Assembly: GCA_963811335.1 (NCBI GenBank)
Contig: CAWERB010000035.1
Location: forward strand, 62,001-126,000
Length of the DNA stretch: 64,000 nucleotides
Direction: 5' to 3'
Source: Trebonia sp963811335
GTDB lineage: Bacteria; Actinomycetota; Actinomycetes; Streptosporangiales; Streptosporangiaceae
Shown here: piece by piece, positions 41,812 to 51,943 of the stretch
How positions within the stretch are numbered: the stretch's first letter is position 1
Layout of the letters: each line of letters opens with the position of its first letter
Notes under the pieces: model-generated
Databases searched by the model: none
What the model was told of the DNA's origin: nothing
What the model saw: the letters and a program-made list of their open reading frames with translations, nothing else
Made by a program: the position numbers and the translations under genes

Positions 41812-43723
41812 TCAGCGCGCGCCGATGACCGCGCGCGCCTTCGCGGTGTGCACCGCCTCGGACAGCGCGGCCAGGTCGAACGCGCCGTAGTAGCGGTTGC
41901 CGTTGATGAAGAACGTCGGCGTGCCCGACACGGTCGCCAGGTCCGCCGAGTCGACGTCCTCGGCCACCCGGGCGGCGCCGACGTGCTTGCGCAGGTCGGC
42001 GGCGAACCTTTCGGTGTTCAGGCCGAGGTCGCCCGCGTAGCGCACCAGGTCGGCGAAGCTCAGCGCGCCCTGGTGATCCATCAGCGCGTCGTGCATCTCC
42101 CAGAAGGCGCCCTGCTCCGCCGCGGACTCGGCGGCCTCGGCGGCGAGCTGCGCGTGCGGGTGCACCTCGGTGAGCGGCAGGTGGCGGAAGACGAACCGCA
42201 GCTCGCCGTACTGGCTGATCAGCTCGCGGACGGCGGGCTCGGCCTGACCGCAGTACGGGCACTCGAAGTCGCCGTACTCGACCAGGGTAACCAGCGCCTC
42301 CTGAACCGGGCCGCGGATGTGGTCGCGTTCCGGGTCGACTGGTACCGCCAGGTCGGTGACCGTGGTCGCGGTGCCGAGCAGCGCGCGCAGCCGGGTGCGC
42401 GGCGAGAGCTTATTCACGCCGCGGAACCACGCCCAGGTGAGCAGCGTGGCGATGATCGCGCCGGACAGGATGCCGAGCTTGGCCTCGGCGAGTTCCGTGC
42501 CGGTGAAGGCGAGCGAGGCGATCAGCAGGGCGACGGTGAACCCGATGCCGGCGACCGCGCCGACGCCGGCGACGGCGCCCCAGCCGACCGGAGGCGTCAG
42601 GCGTTTCTTCGTGACGCGACTCACCAGCCACGCGGTGCCCGCGGTGCCGATCGGCTTGCCCGCGATGTAGCCGATCATGATGCCGAGCGTCGCCGGCGAG
42701 GTGTAGGCGTGCGCCAGGAAGGAGCCGCTGATCTTGATGTCCGCGTTGGCCAGCGCGAACAGCGGGACGATCACGTAGCCGGTCAGCCCGTGGTAGCGCT
42801 CCTGCAGCCGCTCGTTCGGCGAGATCGCGCCGCGCACCACCTCGCGGGCCTCGGCGGCCAGCCGGGCGGTCGGCTGCTCGCGGAACAGCCGGAAGGCGTC
42901 GGTGGCCTGCTGCAGGTCCTCGCGCGCCGCCGGGTAGGCGCAGGTCAGCAGGCCGATGACCAGACCGGAGACGATCGGGTCGACCCCGGACTCGAAGAAG
43001 GCCACCCAGGCGGCGAGCCCGAGCAGCAGGTAGACCGGGCCGCTGCCCACGCCGCGCCTCGTCGCCGCCGCGTAGACCGCCAGCAGCGCCGCGCCGGCCA
43101 AGAGCGGTAGCCAGCGCACGTCGCTGCTGTAGAAGACGGCGATGACCGCGAGGCCGGCGAGGTCGTCCACGACGGAGAAGGTCAGCAGGTAGGTGCGCAC
43201 CCGGTCGGGTAGCCGGCTGCCGCCCGCGATGGCCAGCGCGCCGAGCGCGAAGGCGGTGTCGGTGGACATCGCCGCGCCCCAGCCGTGCGCCGTCGGCCTG
43301 CCAGCGTTCAGCGCGAGGTAGATGGCGATCGGGACGAGCATGCCGCCGAGCCCGGCGAGGAACGGCAGCGCCACCCGGCTGCGTACCCGCAGCTCGCCCA
43401 TGTCCCACTCGCGGCGCGCCTCGAGGCCGACGACGAGGAAGAACAGCGCCATCAGCCCCGAGTTAACGAACTGCCGCAGGTCCATGGTCATGCCGTGGCC
43501 GGCCGCCCGCATGGACAGCTCGGCCGCCCACAGCTTGTCGTAGCTGCCGGGCCCGACGTTGGACCAGATGAGCGCGATGACGGTCGCCGACGCGAGTATG
43601 GTGGCGGATCCGGTCTCCGTGCGCAGGAACTGACGCAGCGGCGTCCGCCCGCTTGAGGTCCACGCGGTGCCCTGACTGAGCCGTCGCCTGGGTAGCGGGA
43701 ATGGCCTGCTGTGGCTCGGTCAT
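41812..43723 (-). CDS. nhaA: NhaA Na+/H+ antiporter fused to a DsbA-like thioredoxin domain, one shift
   Basis: ATG 43723 gives MTEPQQAIPATQATAQ; a shift near 43670 connects to SSGRTPLRQFLRTETGSATILASATVIALIWSN and the rest of NhaA. Helices, the MSTDTAFALGALAI pore motif and VVDDLAGLAVIAVFYSS (the Asp-Asp ion site) are intact. After residue about 430 a DsbA-type domain follows (ALVTLVEYGDFECPYCGQAEPAVRELI, active-site C-P-Y-C). NhaA-thioredoxin fusions are known in actinobacteria. It exchanges sodium for protons; the thiol domain may serve redox control of the antiporter. Confidence 0.92.
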
Positions 43724-43818
43724 ACCCCTATTGTCGCCGAGGGCGCGGAACCGCTGACCGCCCGAGCGCCTGGTTTGCCTCGCTATCCACTCCGGCCGCC
43801 TGCGCCTAGGATCGTCCA

Positions 43819-44940
43819 ATGGCTCACGATCAGCATGATCACCAGGCAGCGGACACCGGCGACGCTGGACCCGGCGCACCCGACCGCAGGGTGGCCGTCG
43901 CGCTCGCCCAGTGGGGCTACCGGTTCACCTCCAACGGCACCGACTACGGCGACTTCACCGCGACCCTGGCGCGGATCACCCGGTGGGCCGACTGGTGCCG
44001 GGAGTGGGGCGTCACCGCGACGCGCTACGAGCAGCTGGCCGAGGCCGCCGATGACGCCGGGCAGCGGCAGACCGCCGCGGGCGCCTGGCAGCGCGCCGCC
44101 CTGGCCTGGCACTGGGGCAAGTTCGTGTTCACCGACGACCCGGCGCAGCAGCGCGCCGCGCACGAGCGGGCCGTCGCCTGCTTCCGGCGGGCGGCCCCCG
44201 CGCTCAGCCCGCCGGCCGAGCTGGTGCACGTCCCCTACGGTGGCACCACCCTGCCCGGCTACCTGCGCGTACCGCCCGCGACCGGCCTGGCGAGGACGCC
44301 GGTCGTGATCATGGTCCCCGGCCTTGACTCGGTCAAGGAGGAACTGCAGGCGACCGCCGAGTACTTCCTGGCCCGCGGCCTGGCCACCCTCGCCATCGAC
44401 GGCCCCGGCCAGGGGGAGTCCGAGTACGAGCTGCCCATCGAGCCCGCGTACGAGAAGGTGGCCACCGCGGCGGTGGACTTCCTGCAAGACCGCGCGGGCC
44501 TGGACTCCGACAGGATCGGCCTGTTCGGCGTGAGCCTCGGCGGCTACTACGCGGCCCGCGCCGCCGCCTACGAGAAGCGCCTCAAGGCCGTCGTCTCGCT
44601 GGCCGCCCCGTACCGACTTGACCTGGACTGGGACGGGCTCCCGCCGCAGACGCGGGCCACCTTCCAGGCCCGCTCGGGCGCGCGGTCCGAGGCGGAGGCC
44701 CGCGCCCTGGCGGGCAAGCTCACCCTGGAGGAGGCCGCCAGGCACATCGCCACCCCGCTGCTCGTCGTCGCCGGCGTCAAGGACGCCATCACCCCCGCCT
44801 ACCACCAGGAGCGCCTGGCCAAGGAGGTGAAGACGGCCGAGCTCGTGGTGTACCCGGACGGCAGCCACGGCGTCACCAACCGCGCGTTCGAGTCCCGCTC
44901 CCGGATGGCCGACTGGATGGCCGCGCGGCTGACCGCCTAG
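43819..44940 (+). CDS. Alpha/beta hydrolase, FrsA / C-C hydrolase-like
   Basis: 373 residues from ATG 43819. A helical N-terminal lid of about 125 residues precedes the hydrolase core: HVPYGGTTLPGYLRVP, VVIMVPGLDSVKEEL, LATLAIDGPGQGESEYELPI, nucleophile Ser239 in LFGVSLGGYYAARAAA, Asp in VVAGVKDAITP, and His in YPDGSHGVTNRA. The lid and core resemble the 2,6-dihydroxypseudooxynicotine hydrolase group and other DUF1100/FrsA-like esterases. Soluble. The AidB-like gene starts 9 bases downstream. Confidence 0.88.
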   Translation: MAHDQHDHQAADTGDAGPGAPDRRVAVALAQWGYRFTSNGTDYGDFTATLARITRWADWCREWGVTATRYEQLAEAADDAGQRQTAAGAWQRAALAWHWGKFVFTDDPAQQRAAHERAVACFRRAAPALSPPAELVHVPYGGTTLPGYLRVPPATGLARTPVVIMVPGLDSVKEELQATAEYFLARGLATLAIDGPGQGESEYELPIEPAYEKVATAAVDFLQDRAGLDSDRIGLFGVSLGGYYAARAAAYEKRLKAVVSLAAPYRLDLDWDGLPPQTRATFQARSGARSEAEARALAGKLTLEEAARHIATPLLVVAGVKDAITPAYHQERLAKEVKTAELVVYPDGSHGVTNRAFESRSRMADWMAARLTA

Positions 44941-44949
44941 ATTCGGCCT

Positions 44950-46572
44950 ATGCCCACGCATGAGGTCACCAACCAGCCGCCGCCGCTCGTCGGCTACGAC
45001 GCGTCAGACGACCCGGCCCTGCTGGCCGCCCTTGCCGCCTTCGGCGCGGACGCAGCCGTCCCAGGTCTCAGCGAGATCGGCCGCCTGGCCGGCGCGCCGC
45101 ACGCGCAGGAGCAGGGCAGGCTCGCCAACGAGAACCCGCCTAAGCTCCGCACGCACGACCGCTACGGCCACCGGATCGACGAGGTGGAGTTCCACCCGGC
45201 GTGGCATGACCTGATGACGACCGCGATCGGGCACGGCCTGCACGCCGCCCCGTGGCGGGACCAGCAGCCGGGCGCGCACCTGAGGCGGGCCGCCGGGCTC
45301 TACGTCTGGGGCCAGGCCGAGGCCGGGCACCTCTGCCCGGTCTCCATGACCTACGCGATCGTCCCCGCGCTGCGCCACGCCCCCGACCTGGCGGCGCAGT
45401 TCGAGCCGCTGCTCGCGGCGGCGGCCTATGACCCGGGCCGGCGGCCGCCGGCCGCCAAGCGCGGCCTGACCGCCGGCATGTCCATGACGGAGAAGCAGGG
45501 CGGCTCCGACGTAAGGGCCAACACCACGACGGCTACGTTGACGGCCGACGGCACGTACCGCATCACCGGCCACAAGTGGTTCACGTCCGCCCCGATGGGC
45601 GACCTGTTCATGGTGCTCGCCCAGGCGCCGTCCGGCCCGACCTGCTTCCTGCTGCCCGCGGTCCGGTCCGACGGCACGCGCAACGCCATGCACCTGCAGC
45701 GGCTCAAGGACAAGCTGGGCAACCGGTCGAACGCCTCCGCCGAGGTCGAGTACGACAACGCGACGGCCTGGCTGGTCGGCGAGGAGGGGCGCGGCGTGCG
45801 CACCATCCTCGACATGGTCAACGCGACCCGGCTTGACTGCGTGCTCGCCGCCGCGACCGGCCTGCGCCTCGGCGTCATCCACGCGGCGCACCACGCGAAT
45901 TACCGCACGGCGTTCGGGCGGAAGCTGCGTGACCAGCCGCTGATGGCCAACGTCCTCGCCGACCTGGCCATCGAGTCCGAGGCCGCCACCGTGGTAGCGA
46001 TGCGGCTGGCCGCCGCGGCCGACCGCGCGGCGGGCGGCGACCCGGGCGAGCAGGCGTTCCGGCGGCTGGCCCTGGCCGCCGTCAAGTACCACGTGTGCAA
46101 GCTGGCGCCCGCGCACGCCGCCGAGGCACTGGAATGCCTGGGCGGCAACGGGTACGTCGAGGAGTCCGGCATGCCCCGGCTGTACCGCGAGGCGCCGCTG
46201 CAGTCGATCTGGGAGGGCTCGGGCAACGTCGCCGCGCTCGACGCGCTGCGCGCGCTGACCCGCCAGCCGGAGTCGGCCGAAGCCTTCTTCGCCGAGCTCG
46301 ACCAGGCCCGGGGCGCCGACCGCCGCCTGGATCACGCGATAGAACGCTTGCGCAAGGACGCCGCCGACCCGACCGAGCAAGCCGCCCGCCGCCTCGCCGA
46401 GTCACTCGCGGTCACCTTGCAGGCGTCCCTGCTCATCCGGCACGGCCACCCGGCCGTCGCCGACGCCTTCACCGCCACCCGGTTGTCCGCCGAAGGCGGC
46501 CGCGCCTACGGCACGCTGCCCGCGGGTACCCGCACCGACGCCATCATCCCCAGGGCGACCCCGGCGATTTAG
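44950..46572 (+). CDS. Acyl-CoA dehydrogenase, AidB-like
   Basis: 540 residues, longer than classic ACADs as in the AidB group. N-domain with LLAALAAFGADAAVPGLSEIGRLAG and EFHPAWHDLMTTAIGHGLHA; core SMTEKQGGSDVRANTTTATLTADGTYRITGHKWFTSAPMGDLFMVLAQ; C-part ECLGGNGYVEESGMPRLYREAPLQSIWEGSGNVAALDALRAL, plus a fourth helical domain. AidB is linked to DNA-alkylation protection and binds FAD, while related proteins may oxidise acyl-CoA. It probably shares a transcript with the hydrolase upstream. Confidence 0.9.
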   Translation: MPTHEVTNQPPPLVGYDASDDPALLAALAAFGADAAVPGLSEIGRLAGAPHAQEQGRLANENPPKLRTHDRYGHRIDEVEFHPAWHDLMTTAIGHGLHAAPWRDQQPGAHLRRAAGLYVWGQAEAGHLCPVSMTYAIVPALRHAPDLAAQFEPLLAAAAYDPGRRPPAAKRGLTAGMSMTEKQGGSDVRANTTTATLTADGTYRITGHKWFTSAPMGDLFMVLAQAPSGPTCFLLPAVRSDGTRNAMHLQRLKDKLGNRSNASAEVEYDNATAWLVGEEGRGVRTILDMVNATRLDCVLAAATGLRLGVIHAAHHANYRTAFGRKLRDQPLMANVLADLAIESEAATVVAMRLAAAADRAAGGDPGEQAFRRLALAAVKYHVCKLAPAHAAEALECLGGNGYVEESGMPRLYREAPLQSIWEGSGNVAALDALRALTRQPESAEAFFAELDQARGADRRLDHAIERLRKDAADPTEQAARRLAESLAVTLQASLLIRHGHPAVADAFTATRLSAEGGRAYGTLPAGTRTDAIIPRATPAI

Positions 46573-46604
46573 CCCGGGCTGCCAGTTGCCGCGCTAGTTC
46601 CCGG

Positions 46605-47058
46605 TTAAACGACGGCCGGGGACATGCCCTCCAGGAGGACCGCTACCGTCCCGGCGGCGCCGGCGACCGCCGCGCCGCCCGCGGACGCGGCCACCAGCCA
46701 CCGGGTAAACCGCGGCAGCCGCGGCCACGCCGCCGCCGTCACCGCCACGTCCAGGGCGTCGGACAGCGCCCCCGCGGCAAACCACGCGCCGGCCGACCAG
46801 GGGTCGGCGGGCACCTTCCGCGCCGCGGCGAGCGCGCCGAGACCGAGCGCCAGGTCACGCGCGCCGAGCGCGCGCCCGAACACCTGAGCGCCCAGTTCGT
46901 CCGCCGACGAGCCCACCCACGGGCGGGCCGGCACCGGAAGGCCACGCAAGCGCGGCCACGCCGAGCCCCACCCGCCCCACCGCCACCGCCGTGGCGGCGT
47001 AACGGAAAAGCGGAGGAACACCCGCCGCACCGGGCACCCTGCTCCTGACATCCACCAT
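46605..47058 (-). CDS. Small membrane protein, one shift
   Basis: MVDVRSRVPGAAGVPPLFRYAATAVAVGRVGLGVAALAWP from ATG 47058, then a shift near 46945 into VGSSADELGAQVFGRALGARDLALGLGALAAARK, AWFAAGALSDALDVAVTAAAW and TRWLVAASAGGAAVAGAAGTVAVLL. Three to four hydrophobic helices around a R-D-L-x-L-G motif resemble DUF4267-like proteins. Function unknown. It stands between the AidB-like gene (convergent) and the GH3 gene. Confidence 0.65.
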
Positions 47059-47119
47059 GAGCCCATTCTCGCCGCCCGGCCGCCTGCCCGGGCAGTCAGG
47101 TGGTCCTCTGCCGCCGGGG

Positions 47120-48644
47120 TCAGTGCAGGCCGAGTGCCTCCGCGACGGCCTGCGCGCAGACGCGGGACGCGCCGTAGCTGGCCAGGTACGCGGTCTGCGG
47201 CGGCGGCGTCCAGGCGGGCACGCCCATCTCCACGAGGATCACGTCAGGGCGCGCCCTGACCAACTCGCTGACCAGCGGGAGCACGCTGCGGGCGTCCCGC
47301 ACCGCGAGCACTAGGGACCGGCCCTTGGCCTCCGCGAGGATGGCGGCCGCCGCGGTGTTGGTCGCCGCGGTGTGTGGTCGGCCCGGTGCCGTCGCCGCCG
47401 GTCACCTCGACGCGGCGGACCTCCGCCCACGGCTCGAAGCCCCAGGGGAACCGCCCCGCGGCGATGTTCTCCTCCGGCTCGACCTCGACGACGAGCGGGT
47501 CGGTGAGCGGCCCGGGGACCGGTCCTGAGCGCGCAGCGCGCGCCGGGCGGCGACAAGCCCGATGCCGTCGCCCGCGCCGACCGCGCCGTCGGCCGGGATG
47601 CCCGAGGCGTCGCGGTCCGCGGCGAGCCGCACCCGCAGCCTGGCTACCCGGGCGGCCGCCTCCTCGAGCCGCTCCGCGGCGAGCCTGCCCGTGCTCACCG
47701 CGTCGGCGAGCGCGGAGCGCACCGCGTGGTACATCGCCTCGTCGGTGTCCCGCCCGAGGCAGAGCAGGTCGGTCCCGGCGAGCACGGCGAGCACCGCGGC
47801 CTCGGGGATGCCGAAGGCGGCGCTCGCGGCCTTCATCTCCAGGGCGTCGCAGATCACCACGCCGTCGAAGCCGAGCTCGCCGCGGAGCAGGCCGGTGACG
47901 GCGGCGGGCGACAGCGTGGCGGGCAGCTCACCGGTCAGCTCGGGCACCCGCAGGTGCCCGGGCATCATGGCGAGCGAGGCGGCGCCGATGGCCGCGACGA
48001 ACGGCGGCAGGTCGCGGACGCGCAGGTCTTGCAGCGTGCCCGCCACGGTGGCCAGCTCCCGGTGGCTGTCGCCCGCCGTGCTGCCGTGCCCGGGGAAGTG
48101 CTTGGCGCAGGCGGCGACCCCGGCCGACTGCAGGCCGGCCACCGCGGCCGCGACGTGCCGCGCGACGAGGGCGGGGTCGGCGCCGAACGACCGGGTGCCG
48201 ACCACCAGGCTGCCGTCCGGCGCCAGCACGTCGGCGCACGGCGCGAGGTCGGTGTTGATGCCGAGCCGAGCCAGGTCGGTGCCGATCGCCGCGTAGACGG
48301 ACCTGGTGAGCGCCACGTCGTCCACCGCGCCGAGCGCGGCGTTGCCCGGGTAGGGCGAACCTGACGTGTACGTCACCCGGGTGACGTCGCCGCCCTCCTC
48401 GTCGATCGCGATGACGGGCTCGGTGACCGCCGCGCCGCGCAGCTGCCGCGGTCATCGCGGCGGTGTCGCCCGTCATGTTCGAGCCGAACAGGGTGACGCC
48501 CGCGAGCCCGCGCCCGAGCGCCCGCAGCAGCCACGGCGGTGGGGTAGTGCCGAAGAACGGCGGGATGAGGATCGCGTCGGCGAGCGCGGCGAGCCCCGGG
48601 TCGAAATCTGGCTCCAGTGGCTCCAGGGAATCGAGAGCCGTCAT
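47120..48644 (-). CDS. Glycoside hydrolase family 3, beta-N-acetylhexosaminidase (NagZ-like), about three shifts
   Basis: Start ATG 48644 (ATGA overlap with the permease stop). GH3 features: LAGVTLFGSNM; then GINTDLAPCADVLAPDGSLVVGTRSFG; the NagZ hallmark AACAKHFPGHGSTAGDSHRELATV (catalytic His loop); MMPGHLRVPEL; and nucleophile Asp in GFDGVVICDALEMKA. Later pieces lie in other frames: DPLVVEVEPEENIAAGRFPWGFEPWAEVRRVEV and VLAVRDARSVLPLVSELVRARPDVILVEMGVPAW, ending at 47120. Breaks are near 48450, 47530 and 47380. It would split imported GlcNAc-containing oligosaccharides in the cytosol, fitting the ABC genes upstream. Confidence 0.85.
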
Positions 48645-49474
48645 CCCTTCACCGCGCCCGCGACCAGGCCGCTCGCCAGCCGGCGCTGGGTGAGCAGGAA
48701 GAACGCGAGGACAGGGATGGTGAAGAGGGTGGAGGATGCCATGATCGCGCCCCAGTCGGTGGAATTCTGGCCGTAGAAGTACTGGACGTACAACGGCAGG
48801 GTGAACTTAGCGGTGTCGGTGCCGAGGAAGGTCAGCGCGAACACGAACTCGTTGTAGGCGAAGATGAACGCGAACACGCTGGTGGAGACGAGCCCGGGGG
48901 ACACCATCGGCAGCAGGATGCGCCAGAAGCGCGTCCAGGCCCCGGCCCCGTCGATCGCCGCCGCTTCCTCAAGTTCCTTCGGCACGGTCGCCGCGAAGTT
49001 GCGCAGCATCCAGATCGTGACCGGCAGCGCGAACGCGGTATAGACGGCGATCAGCCCGACGAGGCTGTCGAGCAGGTTGAGCTTGCGGAAGTCGATGAAC
49101 AGCGAGACGACGAGCGCCTGCTGCGGCAGCAGCTGCACGATCAGCAGCATGATCAGGTAGGTGGTGCGGAACCTGAACTTGAACCGCCCGAGCGCGATCG
49201 CGGCGAGCAGCCCGACGAGCGACGACACCGCGACCGAGACGATCGTGACGAAGAGGCTGTTCTTGAGGAAGTTCCAGTACGACATCCCGATCACCGAACC
49301 GCTGAAGACGTTGCGGAAGTTCGCCAGCGTCGGGTGCAGCGGTATCGGGTGCGGGGTCAGCGAGTACATCTCGTTGGCCGGCTTGAACGCCGTGGAGATC
49401 ATCCACAGCACGGGGAACAGCGCGAACAGGGCGACGAGCAGCCCGGCCAGGTTCAGTGCGGCCTTGCGCGTCAT
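48641..49474 (-). CDS. Sugar ABC transporter permease (MalG/DasC type)
   Basis: 277 residues, six helices. LAGLLVALFALFPVLWMISTAFKPANEMY at the start and the EAA motif ELEEAAAIDGAGAWTRFWRILLPMVSPGLV, which contacts the ATPase. No ATPase gene is adjacent, as is usual for actinomycete CUT1 systems sharing MsiK. It overlaps both neighbours by 4 bases and is in clean frame. Confidence 0.93.
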   Translation of the reverse strand: MTRKAALNLAGLLVALFALFPVLWMISTAFKPANEMYSLTPHPIPLHPTLANFRNVFSGSVIGMSYWNFLKNSLFVTIVSVAVSSLVGLLAAIALGRFKFRFRTTYLIMLLIVQLLPQQALVVSLFIDFRKLNLLDSLVGLIAVYTAFALPVTIWMLRNFAATVPKELEEAAAIDGAGAWTRFWRILLPMVSPGLVSTSVFAFIFAYNEFVFALTFLGTDTAKFTLPLYVQYFYGQNSTDWGAIMASSTLFTIPVLAFFLLTQRRLASGLVAGAVKG

Positions 49475-50440
49475 GCGAGTGACCCTTGCTTGATGGCGGC
49501 ACGGACGTACCCGACCGTGACGATGAGCAGGATGATCGTGAGGACGAACGCGGCGGCGGAGGCGAGGCCGTAGTGCGGCGGCTGGGTGAACGCCTGCGAG
49601 TACTCGTAGAGCCCGAGGTTGTACTCGTCCCGGTTCCCGAGGTCACCGGTGACGATGTACGCCTGGGTGAACATGCCGAAGTCCCAGATCGTGGACAGCA
49701 GCGCCAGCACCAGGAACACCGGGCGCAAGATCGGGAACGTCACCTTCCAGAAGGTCCGCCACGCACCCGCGCCGTCCACCCGCGCCGCCTCGAGCAACTC
49801 CGACGGCAGCGTGCGCAGCCCGGCGAGCACGGTGACCGCGATGAACGGGAAGCCGGTCCAGACCAGCATCACGGTCAGCACGGTGTAGGCGGGCAGCGTC
49901 GCGTTCGTCCAGGAGAACCCGGCCCAGTGCGCACCGCCGCCCAGCCAGGACGGGAGCTTGGCCAGCGCCCAGTCGACGACGCCGCCGTCCGGGTCGACGA
50001 GCCAGACGAAGATCACGCTCGCGGACACCGCCGGCGTCGCCCAGGCGAGCAGCGCGGACACGGACACGAACGTGCGCATCTTCGGCCCGAGCCGCACGAG
50101 CAGCAGCCCGACGAGCGTCCCGGCGATCAGGGTGAGCGGCACCACGACGAGCGCGAAGTACACGCTGGTCTTGCAGCGACCGCCAGAACTCCGAGTCGTG
50201 CAGGATCTGGCTGTAGTTCGAGAACCCGATCCAGTGGGCGGGCAGGACGCCGCTGATCTGCATCAGCCCGTAGTCCTGGAAGGAGAACAGCCCGACCTGC
50301 ACGGCGGGCCACAAGATCAGCGCGCCGATGACCGCGGTCGCGGGGAGCAGCAGCAGGTAGGGGCCCGCCTTGTGCTTCCTGATCCAGATCCCGGCCCGCT
50401 GCTGAAGAAATGACAGGACAGAAGAAGGAGATACCGAACG
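49471..50440 (-). CDS. Sugar ABC transporter permease (MalF/DasB type), one shift, 5' end unresolved
   Basis: The N-part LSFLQQRAGIWIRKHKAGPYLLLLPATAVIGALILWPAVQVGLFSFQDYGLMQISGVLPAHWIGFSNYSQILHDSEFWRSL is followed after a shift near 50178 by YFALVVVPLTLIAGTLVGLLLVRLGPKMRTFV and the EAA motif ELLEAARVDGAGAWRTFWKVTFPILRPVF. No proper start codon is visible in the N-terminal frame around 50400-50450, so a second indel may exist; the coordinate given is approximate. Partner of the MalG-type gene in an oligosaccharide importer. Confidence 0.85.
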
Positions 50441-50486
50441 GACGGCTGTGTTACGCGGACCGCCAGGCTCCGAAGGCTGGGGGTGG

Positions 50487-50517
50487 AGCCGGCCGGGGAG
50501 GAGGTCCCCGGCCGGCT
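50487..50517. terminator. Very stable intercistronic hairpin
   Basis: Perfect 13-bp inverted repeat AGCCGGCCGGGGA / TCCCCGGCCGGCT with a 5-base loop, lying between the solute-binding-protein stop and the permease start. Such hairpins protect the 3' end of the binding-protein mRNA and lower downstream expression. Confidence 0.75.
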
Positions 50518-50553
50518 GTGCGAAGAGGTCACCATAGGAAGGTACGGCTAGCT

Positions 50554-51943
50554 TCAGCTGCCGGTGTTGAGCGCGTTCGCCAGCTGGGTGTTGGCGGCGG
50601 CGACGGTGGAGTCGAACGGCGCCCCCTGCATCAGCGACTTCAGCATGGTCGGGATGATGTTGAGCTTGCCGTTGTCGGCGGTGGGCCAGTTCTTGGCGTT
50701 GAGCGGAGCCGTCTGGCCGTTGAGCGCGGCCTTGGCGAAGCCGGCGTTGAACGCGCCGCCGGTGTTCTCGCTCGCCGCGATCTGCGCGGAGTAGGGCGAG
50801 AAGAAGCCCGACAGCGTGGCGAAGCTGGTGGAGTTGGCCGGGTTGTCCATGACCGAGATCAGGTCCCACGCCGCCTGCTGGTTCGGGCTGGTCTTGAAGA
50901 CCGCGAGGTCGGAGCCGCCGGCGAAGACCGGGGCCGGGTCCGGCCCGTTCTGGCTGGGGATCGGGAAGGACGCGATGTTAGCCGTGTCCACCGAGTTCTT
51001 CGGCAGCGTCGCCTTGGCCCACGATCCGTCGATGTACATGTCGAGCTTGCCGAGGCCGAAGTCCTCGTTCGGCCCGCCGGAGGTCGCGCCGGCCGACGCC
51101 GAGCTCGGTCTCGCCGAGGTACTTGGACGAGGAGACCTTGGCCGTGGTGTACAGGCCGACGTAGTACTTGATCGCGGCCTCGGTCTTCGGGTCGGTCAGG
51201 TTACCGGTCCACTTGCCGCTTGAGTCCTGGGTGGCGATCTGGCCGCCGGCGCCCCAGATGAAGCTGGCGAACGCGTTGGTGTCGTTGGTGATCGCGTCGA
51301 AGCCCGTGGTGCCCGGGTAGGCCTGCTGCAGCTTCACCGCGTCGGCCTGCAGTTCCGCCCAGGTCGTGGGCGTGCTGGTGATGCCGGCCTTCTTGAACTG
51401 GTCGGTGCGGTACCACACGGCGCGCACGCCGCCGAACCACGGCACGGCGTAGGTGGTCCCGTCCTGGGTGTCGTTGGCGAGCATGCCCTTGACCAGGCCG
51501 GAGGTGCCGGACCAGCTGCTCAGCTGGCTGTTGAGCGGGGCGAGGATGCCGCTCGCGGCCTCGGTGGGCGTGTCGGTGTTGCCGAGCTCGGTGATGTCGG
51601 GGATGTTCTTGCCGGACGACAGGGCGTTGTTCCAGTCCGTGGTGCGGTTGCCCCACGGGACCCAGACGACCTTGACCTGGGTCTTGGCGTACTGCGGGAA
51701 CTCCTTCTTGAACTCCGCGATGACGCCGTTCATCCAGGTGACCTGGGAGGGAACGGAGCCGCCCATACGCCAGACGGTGAGCGTCGAGGGGGCCGACGAC
51801 GTGCTGCTTGCCGCGCTGCCGGCCGGGGCAGACGAGCTGGTGGACCCGCCTGAGCTGCAGCCGGCGATTGCCAGCGCCGCCGCGGCGGCGCCCGCGACCG
51901 CGCCGAGCGCGGCCGATCTCTTCCTGAGTCCCACTGCTGGCAC
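50554..51943 (-). CDS. Sugar ABC transporter solute-binding lipoprotein, one shift
   Basis: Signal peptide with lipobox (AALAIAGCSSGG) and Ser/Ala spacer. Mature domain: PSTLTVWRMGGSVPSQVTWMNGVIAEFKKEFPQYAKTQVKVVWVPWGNRTTDWNNALSSGKNIPDITELGNT. A shift near 51095 leads to ...EDFGLGKLDMYIDGSWAKATL, VFAGGSDLAVFKTSPNQQAAWDLISVMDNPANS and the end at 50554. About 460 residues, CUT1 (family 1) binding protein. First gene of the operon. With the GH3 N-acetylhexosaminidase at its end, chitobiose-like or other GlcNAc oligosaccharides are the likely cargo (inference). Confidence 0.9.
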
